Assembly (NCBI RefSeq): GCF_009905375.1
Contig: NC_133650.1
Span: forward strand, 289,032,423-289,096,422
From: Apium graveolens
Lineage: Eukaryota > Streptophyta > Magnoliopsida > Apiales > Apiaceae
Direction of reading: 5' to 3'
DNA: 64,000 nucleotides
The translations under genes were made by a program, and so were the position numbers. Position 1 is the stretch's first letter, and each line of letters begins with the position of its first letter. The notes below the pieces were generated by a model. The model did no database searches, was not told the origin of the DNA, and worked only from the letters and a program-made list of their open reading frames with translations. This document shows, in pieces, positions 57,360-64,000 of this stretch.

Positions 57360-58499
57360 TGTTATACCCAAAATTTGACATTGGATCAATGCGGGTCAAA
57401 CGCGGGTTAATTAGAGTCAAACTCAGCGTTGCGTGGCATAGGAGGGGATAAAGACGCGCCCATGTGTGTAGGACGCGTCCATCACGGTGGGAGTGTTTAC
57501 TAAGGGTGGTCCTGTGGCAAGGAAATTTGAAGTACGCGCCTAGGGGATAGGACGCGTCCTGTCTCTGTGGAAAGTCATGAGAGGTAGTTGCTGGAGAAAA
57601 ATACGGGCTTCATAAAGATGATGACGCGCTCAGTGTCCTGAGATGCGTCCTATATTTGGGAAATGCATTTTCAAGGGTAAGCTCAGGTGAAGGCATGTAT
57701 GGAAAGGAGCAAGGAAGGATTATTTTTACTAATGTATTTGTTGCAGGTGCTCTTTGAAGAATTTCCTCTTTGAGACGGTCAAGGAGGGGGATGTCCATGA
57801 AAAGCTAGAAGGCCTCCAGGGGTATGCCTGATGACTGAAGGCCTCCTCCTGTATTCAATGGCTGTCCTCGTTGGGGATGTGGGGTTATCTCTGGTGTGTG
57901 CTCTGGGAACTCTTTTCTTGTATTCAACGGGTGTCCTCGTTGGAGAACTTTGGAGACATCATGCACTTTGCACCAAAGAGCTTGGGATCACCTGTCCTGC
58001 TATCTGGTGGGTTATCCTCATTCGGGGGATAGGGACGCTCTGGCGTGGCTATACTTGTGTCCATAAATCAAGGGAGATAGTTGTAGCGGAGTGTTATCCT
58101 TACGCAGGGAGATGCATTATTCGTGAAGTCCTACGATTACGGACAAGCCTTAGGCCTTTGCGGTTGGGCCTCGTAGTTGGACATTCCTAAAGCTAGAGGA
58201 AGATGGATTCTAGATGGGCTTCTATCGGGCCTAGGGATAAGAAGTCTAAGCCCATTAGATTTCTTGTTCCCCAAGAACTACGTCAGGCTTGATCCCTATA
58301 TAAAGGGTACGTAGGCACATTGAGAGGGGTAAGAAGTTGAGAGCTGAAAAGGAGCCACCACTTGCCCTAATCAATCTCAGCCATAAATTAATATACAACC
58401 ACCACACACCGCTTGATTTTCCGGCAAAAAACCACTGTCATAGATCTTGATTCCAGTGAGAAACCTCAAACTTTGTTGTACCAGATTCCTCCGTCAACA
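57360..58499 (+). repeat. Tat element 5' LTR (about 1140 bp)
   Basis: Begins TGTTATACCC (or two bases earlier) and ends CCGTCAACA, just before the primer site. A TATATAAA box is at 58297-58304, about 200 bases from the end. The first 300 bases contain several GACGCGCC/GACGCGTCC words (57451, 57472, 57530, 57551, 57624). The partner LTR is outside the window, so the borders are inferred from the termini and the primer site. Confidence 0.7.
58297..58304 (+). promoter_or_regulatory. TATA box of the Tat LTR
   Basis: TATATAAA, placed as expected for LTR transcription starting around 58330. Confidence 0.6.
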
Positions 58500-58502
58500 A
58501 AT

Positions 58503-58515
58503 TGGTACTAGAAGG
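58503..58515 (+). promoter_or_regulatory. Putative primer-binding site of the Tat element
   Basis: TGGTACTAGAAGG follows the LTR after three bases. It begins with TGG like other primer sites, but I cannot assign the tRNA. Confidence 0.45.
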
Positions 58516-58554
58516 AGGGGTGCTAATTAAGATCATAGTCTTGGGAGGAAAAGA

Positions 58555-60811
58555 TGTCTTACAATCATGATGGAATAACAGATCTGAAGGAGAGGGCGGG
58601 GGAGGCTACACTCGCCAAGAACCCTATGTGCCTAGAAACATAGTGAACCCCTTGCGAGCTCCAGATGTGGGAGGAACACCACCCGTTCTCGAGGGACACT
58701 CTGAATAATTTTAACTCGAGGCTGAGCACGGTGGAGCGTCACAAAACAAGGAGGGGTCGTCGTACGCCCCGCCATGGCCACGCCGTGGGGAAAGCTCCTG
58801 TGGTCGAAGGAGATACCCAGGACGTTCGCGGCCAAGCCAATAAAGGAAACTTGCGAATTACTTCGCGGTGCTTGGAATACTCTGATGACGTCGAGCCTAT
58901 TGTGGAGCTTATCGATGAGGATACTGATGGAAGAGAAAGGCCTTGCACCGACAATCAGGTTGTCCCAAATCCGCATAGGTCTGGGTGTACGGTCGATGAA
59001 CGTCGTCGTGCAGAAAATATCCAGAAGGCGAGATTTCTCAACCCTGAAAAGAAGACTTGGCATAAGGTTGGAAGATGATGATTTGAGAATGTTGTTGCTA
59101 GAATGGAAAAAGGAAGGAAACAGTGGAGTACTGAGGCCCCGTGATACAACACGTGTGCCCCCTACATATCCAAGAGATGATAGGGTGCGGAACCGCGAAC
59201 ACGAGCATGCCCCTCCATGTGGAAGGTTCGGAAATTATGGCCGAGGCTATTAAAGGAATGGACGAGGAAGGATGGGATACCAGCATGGAAGGTTATTCCT
59301 GAAAAAGCCCCTGTCATTGTTCCTGTAGCTTCTCATAGTGCTACGGGCAATGGATCCAGTACGCGTCCTCTTGACCGAGACGGCGTCCGAATTCAAGAGA
59401 GGTTGCAAAACAATAATGAGATACTGATATGTGGCCAGGAGGAACCTCGTGCACAAGGAAATGTTCAAAATCAAGATAGTAATATACCATAGCCGCAACC
59501 TCAGGGCGAGAGGCGGCAAGATCCACCAATATACCCGGGGGTAATCAAGGGGAACAACAGCAGGTTGTGAGGCAACCCCAACAACTTAACGTTCAAACCA
59601 TACATGGAGTAGGAACATTTAATGTGAATGATCTCAAGAGGTTACTCAACCATCTTGAAGGAGGTAGGGTAACGGCAACTGCTCAAGCCCCATCCCCTTT
59701 CTCTGCTGTTGTAAGGGAAGCACAGCTGTCTGCGGGATACAGGAACACGATCAATGACTTATGCTTTAATGAAAACTCCGACCCTGTGGAGTTCTTGGGA
59801 CGTTTCAACATTGAGATGGATGTATATCAGGTACCTGACTTAGCACGATGCCATCTTTTGGCGGCCATCTTTAGAGAAGGTGCTCAACAGTGGTTCCAAA
59901 AACTTGGTCCAGGAGTTAGCACATCTTGGGAACAGATGAAAACCTTGTTTCTGACTCAGTTTCAGGCTGCGGTGAAGTATACGCTGCCTGTTACCACACT
60001 GGCTAATGTGAAATAGAAGGAAAGGGAAAGCTTGACTTTATATTTCAAAAGGTTCAATGCAGAGTCTACCTTGGGGAGAGGTGCAACTGACGAGATACTG
60101 AAAATACTTCTTATAGCTGGTCTGCGCGTGGGAACAGATTTCTGGAGACATTTGCAAGGGAAAGACCCTGCGTAGTTGGCTGATGTACTAGCGCAGGCTG
60201 AGTCCTTCAAAGCGATTGAGCAATCACTTGCCGAGACAAAGATGAATGATAATACCCACAGTTCAAAGGGGCGAGCTAAGAGAAGGGACGGGTCCGCGAG
60301 TCCAGATTATCAGCGGAATGCTTAGGGCCCTAATAGGGTGAATGCCGTGAATGTACGGAGAGAGTGGAGTCCACCATTGAACTATGAAAAGAGAGTGAGC
60401 AATTACACTCCGCTGGCAGCATCCATTGATCACATCTTTGAGGTAAATAAGGAAAGAGGAATCTTCAAGAAACCAGACCGTTTGACCTCGTGGAAAAGTA
60501 GAGACAAGAAAAAATATTGTGAGTACCATGAGTCTACCGATCACGATACCCACGAATGTCATCACTTAAAAGATGAGATCGAGGAATTGATCAAGGCTGG
60601 GTATCTGGGAGAGTGGATTGACAAAGTGAAGCGACGCAGAGGCAACGACGACAAACGGAAAGATGAAAGGCATCTATATCAAGCGGACGCAGATGAGAAG
60701 CCGGCCGAGGTTAACTTCCAAAGAGCTGGAAGTATTCGGGCAATTTTCGGAGGACATTCATTTGTTGATGATAGTAATCGGGCATTGGAAAAAAATGCTA
60801 GAGAGGCATGA
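58555..60811 (+). pseudogene. Tat element gag
   Basis: ATG at 58555 opens MSYNHDGITDLKERAGEATL, but that frame soon stops at about 58642, and the first kilobase is split among frames. The capsid core is readable from 59567: DPVEFLGRFNIEMDVYQVPD, CHLLAAIFREGAQQWFQKL, then a TAG at 60014 and another at about 60173. The zinc knuckle-like CEYHESTDHDTHECHHLKDE is at about 60520-60580, the C-x2-H variant usual in Tat Gag, followed by ELIKAGYLGEWI. It forms the particle that packages the element RNA; this copy cannot make it intact. Confidence 0.8.
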
Positions 60812-60934
60812 CACCTACCACTCACCAACATTCATAGCTTATAAGATAGACCTTCAAAAATATTCAAAGGGGAATCTGCTGATATTACTTTCAGGGAAAG
60901 AGAATCAAGATGGGTACATCACCCCCATAATGAT

Positions 60935-61321
60935 GTGTTGGTAATAACTATGCTTATTGGGGCAATGAACGTGCATCGGGTCTTCCTGGACAACGGAGGC
61001 TCTGCGAGCATCTTATATTATAGCACGTTCAAGAAATTGGGTTTCCCAGATAGTGACATGAATTTTGAAGATGCACACGTCTACGGTTTTACTGGGGAGG
61101 CAGTAAGAGTTATGGGTTCGGTTAGACTTCCTCTCACGCTTGGCGAAGGAGATCTGTCTGTTACTCAAATGATATACTTCAAAGTGCTGGATCAGGAGTC
61201 CGCGCACAATGTGCTGGTGGGCAGACCTTGGTTGCGAGCGTTCAGAGTAATAAACACGATACATCATTTGATGATAAAGTTCCCAACACCTAACGGAGTG
61301 GGCAGTCTGAGAGAGTCATAA
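60935..61321 (+). pseudogene. Tat element aspartic protease
   Basis: A 128-codon frame with the active-site segment FLDNGGSASILY (residues about 17-28), followed by SVRLPLTLGEGDLS and HNVLVGRPWLRAFRVINT, the retropepsin fold as seen in Tat polyproteins (D-N-G in place of D-S/T-G). It processes Gag-Pol. The flanking frames are disrupted. Confidence 0.8.
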
Positions 61322-61600
61322 TGCGAATCGCGTGACTGCTATCACAAGGCTGTTAAGGAATTTCGCAGAAGAAGGTATGAAGGAAAGAGTCTCCCCATTG
61401 AAGATGCGGCGGACATTCAGGTGAAACCAAATGGAGAAGTTCACTCCCATTATTTTGTGGAAGATCCAGTAGAAGAAGAAACTCATATAACCAATACTCC
61501 CGCTTGGATGTTGGGGAATATTTCAAGGATTCGCAATGTGGAGGAAGTCATGGTAAACCGCGAAAGAGATGTTGTGCAGAAGGAAATTAATGGATAAAAG

Positions 61601-61879
61601 TTGGAAGGGAGAAGTGAGATTTTACAAATCCTGGAAAGTAACCCCAAGGTAGAGGCTCCTCGGAGACAGGACGCGCCCTTGAAAAGTGAAAACAAAAGTG
61701 AGGTTGATGCTCCTCAAAAGAAGGATGCGCCCTCCATGTTTATAAAGAATAAAACTCCTCTAACTGAGGATGCGTCCCTCATACCTGCAATGCATGGAAC
61801 TATATCTTGCACTGAGGTGGATGCTCCTAACTATAAGGACGCGCCCTCAAGTGCAAGGATGGAAGTGGAAGACCCCTGA
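61601..61879 (+). other. Linker with repeated DAPxxKDAPS coding units
   Basis: Between protease and reverse transcriptase the frame encodes repeated short units (EAPRRQDAPLKS; EVDAPQKKDAPSMF; LTEDASLIPAM; EVDAPNYKDAPSSA). At DNA level each has GA(T/G)GCTCCT and then GGA(C/T)GCG(C/T)CC. The same GACGCGCC word recurs in the LTR. I do not recognise a function. Confidence 0.6.
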
Positions 61880-62158
61880 GAATTTGATTTCGATCTGGAT
61901 CCTAGGATCCCTATGCCTGCTGAAAAAATGGGGTCGGCTGAGGATACGATACCTGTTCCAATCGACAAAGATGATCCGAGCAAGATTTTGAAAGTAGGAT
62001 CTCAGTTAAGTCATGAAATGAGGGAAAGACTCACCCGTTTTCTGATTAAAAATCTTGACGACTTCACATGGAGTCATTCAGACATGGTTGGGATCGACCT
62101 AGGGGTAATGTGTCATCGATTGAACATCTTCCCTAATTGCACGGGCATACAATAAAAG

Positions 62159-62926
62159 CGTCACCCGGTGAGCAGAGAAAGAGCGATAACATTAAAGGAG
62201 GAGGTAGATCGATTGTTGGAAGTTGGATTAATTAAAGAATCTCTCTACCCCGAGTGGCTTGCAAATCCGGTGCTTGTAAAGAAACTGGATGAGAAGTGGA
62301 GGACGTGTGTAGATTTCACGGATCTCAAAAAAACTTTCCCGAAGGACAGTTTTCCACTCCCACGAATCGATCAGTTAGTCGATGCAACGGCAGGGCATGC
62401 CTTGTTAAGTTTTATGAATGCTTACTCTGGTTACAATTAAATTCCCATGTATGGCCCTGATCAGGAGCATACGTCCTCCATCACTGATAGAGGGTTATAT
62501 TGTTACATAGGGATGCCATTTGGATTGATCAACGCGGGCGCGACCTACTAGCGGTTGGTGAATATGATGTTCAAGAATCAGATTAGAAGGACCATGGAAG
62601 TGTATGTAGATGACATGCTGGTAAAATTGAAGAAAGCAAATGATCATATCGAGCACCTGATGGAAATGTTTAACATTCTAAGGAGATTTCGCATGAAGTT
62701 GAATCCGCAGAAGTGCGTGTTTGGTGTTGAGTCAGGCAAGTTTCTCGGGTTCATTGTCAATCATAGAGGAATTGAAGCTAACCCTGCGAAGATCAAGGCA
62801 CTGCTGGACATGAAGTCTCCCACAAGTGTGAAGCAGGTGCAAAGCTTAACTAGAAGAATCGCCGCATTGAATCGATTCATTTCTAAGTCATCCGACAGAT
62901 GTAAGGAATTCTTTAAGGTGATTTAA
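62159..62926 (+). pseudogene. Tat element reverse transcriptase
   Basis: Begins KRHPVSRERAITLKEEVDRL and continues FPKDSFPLPRIDQLVDATAG, then GMPFGLINAGATY, then the catalytic YVDDMLVK at about 62603-62626 with both Asp residues intact. Stops interrupt it at 62438 and about 62550. It then reads into KFLGFIVNHRGIEANPAKI, the connection domain. Confidence 0.85.
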
Positions 62927-63310
62927 GTGGCATGGAAAGACTTTGTGTGTACACCAAAATTTGAGGAAGCTTTCAGGAGGATCAAGGAGCAACTGGGGAA
63001 CCCTCCCATGTTGTCAAAACCGTTGGATGGGGAGTCTCTGATCCTATACCTTGCAGTCTCGGAGTATTCAATCAGCGCAATATTGGTGAGAGAGGAGGAT
63101 GAGCAACAGTCACCAGTATATTATGTGAGCAAACGGTTGCACGATGCTGAGACTCGCTATACTAGTATGGAAAAGCTGGTTTATGCCTTAATCCTCGCAT
63201 CAAGGAAGCTGCGCCCATATTTTCAAGCTCATAGAATTGAAGTCCGTACAACATATCCTCTACGACAAGTCCTCCATAAACCAGAATCGTCAGGAAGGAT
63301 GTTGAAATGA
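62927..63310 (+). pseudogene. Tat element RNase H
   Basis: A 127-codon frame with the gypsy-type RNase H: FEEAFRRIKEQLGNPPMLSK, LILYLAVSEYSISAILVREE, PVYYVSKRLHDAETRYTSME and KLVYALILASRKLRPYFQAH. It removes the RNA strand during reverse transcription. The catalytic Asp of the family's usual L-Y-L-A/S position is not obvious, as is common for the degenerate first RNase H of Tat elements. A stop at 63308 separates it from the next domain. Confidence 0.8.
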
Positions 63311-63313
63311 GCT

Positions 63314-63766
63314 GTGGAGTTGGGACAGTTTGACTTGGAGTACAGGCCTCGCACAACGATCAAAGGACAAGCCCTAGCTGATTTCTTACTAAAATTTGAT
63401 TCTGAGGTTGATGATAAGGCCTTGATAGTGTCGCATCCATCTCATACGGAGGAGCTTTTAGAAGAGTTTCCACACCCCTGGTGGATTTTACATGTGGATG
63501 GAGCAGTTAACAATGGAGGAGCAGGCGCGGGTATAATACTTGTATCTCCGGAGGGCCATCATCTGATGAGTGCAATCCACTTCAAATTCTTTACGACAAA
63601 TAATGATGTGGAATATAAAGCATTGATCAATGGCCTAAAGATTGCTTTGGAAATGGGGGTGCGGAACTTAATTGCAAAGAGTGACTCAGAGTTGGTGGTA
63701 AACCAGGTGAATGGGGGGTTTCAAGCTCGAGGACCGCGAACGAAGTTATACTTGAGGTGCACATAG
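63314..63766 (+). pseudogene. Tat element second (archaeal-type) RNase H
   Basis: A 150-codon frame. After LEYRPRTTIKGQALADFL comes a full second RNase H: WWILHVDGAVNNGGAGAGII (first catalytic Asp), NDVEYKALINGLKIALEMG (Glu) and LIAKSDSELVVNQVNG (second Asp). This extra domain, resembling archaeal and plant cellular RNase H, is the hallmark of Tat elements. The frame ends at 63766 with a stop; downstream sequence to 64000 continues toward integrase with further stops (for example TAG at 63857). Confidence 0.85.
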
Positions 63767-64000
63767 CGCCTGATTGGAAAGTTCAAAGAGGTTAGGCTGG
63801 AATGTGTACCGCGGGAAAAGAACAGCAACGCGGATGCTCTGGAAAAAATGGGATCATAGCAGGAGGATGTGTTGTTTGGATCTATACCTTTAGAAATCCA
63901 GGAGATTCCTAGTATCCCAGGGGTAGAGGTAATGCAAGTAGATGAGGCTCCCAAGGAAACATGGATGACGCACATTCTTGCTTATATTCACAAGGGAGCA

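Larger units (their letters stand above)
57360..64000 (+). mobile_element. Tat-lineage Ty3/gypsy element, 5' part (continues past window)
   Basis: A plus-strand element with 5' LTR, primer site, gag, protease, reverse transcriptase, RNase H and a second, archaeal-type RNase H. The second RNase H between RH and integrase marks the Tat branch of OTA gypsy elements. Integrase and the 3' LTR lie beyond 64000. Its GC content is higher than the surrounding SIRE sequence. It starts inside the SIRE 3' region, so it probably inserted there. Many stops and shifts interrupt the coding regions. Confidence 0.85.

Noticed and set aside
58665..59253. Overlapping ORFs on both strands in the Tat leader and gag start
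   Set aside because: Shadow frames in higher-GC sequence; they conflict with each other and only the plus-strand gag context is supported.

Overview
This window looks like a stretch of nuclear heterochromatin from a flowering plant, most likely a eudicot. It is AT-rich, has no bacterial-style gene order, and nearly every recognisable coding segment belongs to a plant transposable element (Ty3/gypsy chromovirus and Tat, Ty1/copia Tork-like and SIRE-like, mariner/Stowaway, hAT, PIF/Harbinger, and a tRNA-derived SINE). Species cannot be fixed from the sequence; an umbellifer-like genome is only a guess. No conserved host gene of known function was found. The one good candidate for a non-transposase gene is a 123-codon ORF at 40143-40514.

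Layout. 1-137: end of an LTR related to the next element. 235-12747: nearly complete minus-strand Ty3/gypsy chromovirus (Gypsy-1, Tekay/Del-like) with 3.2-3.4 kb LTRs, target-site duplication TTTAC and a tRNA-iMet-type primer site. 12753-17990: mostly noncoding, with a microsatellite, a possible LTR-element relic, a 1.2 kb element whose ends are packed with GGCTCG words, and a 228-bp Stowaway MITE. 17995-34369: a decayed plus-strand Ty1/copia element (Copia-3) split in its primer-binding site by a second minus-strand chromovirus (Gypsy-2, 18310-30038, duplication TCAAG). 34370-39890: noncoding, containing a 452-bp hAT-type MITE and a repeat-rich palindromic region. 39893-42886: a 3.0 kb mariner-like element with a damaged DD39D transposase and the unrecognised 123-codon ORF in the opposite direction. 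43157-43921: a Harbinger-like derivative. 44287-57359: a large SIRE-like copia element with a minisatellite in its LTR, a SINE in its pol region, and about 4.8 kb of extra coding sequence downstream of pol. 57360 to the window end: the 5' LTR, gag, protease, RT and double RNase H of a Tat-lineage gypsy element, apparently inserted into the SIRE element; integrase and 3' LTR lie beyond the window.

How it works together. The elements are nested and record an insertion order: Copia-3 before Gypsy-2, a Stowaway MITE before the SIRE element, and the SIRE element before both its SINE and the Tat element. Gypsy-1 and Gypsy-2 are the youngest-looking: long ORFs are nearly open and their LTR pairs are nearly identical. 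Copia-3, SIRE and Tat are clearly pseudogenised. The most unusual features are the 123-codon ORF with a housekeeping-type promoter inside the mariner element, the extra ORF block of the SIRE element with its own TATA box and shared CTCGATAAG repeats, proline-rich ORFs upstream of gag in both chromoviruses, and the GACGCGCC word shared by the LTR and coding region of the Tat element.
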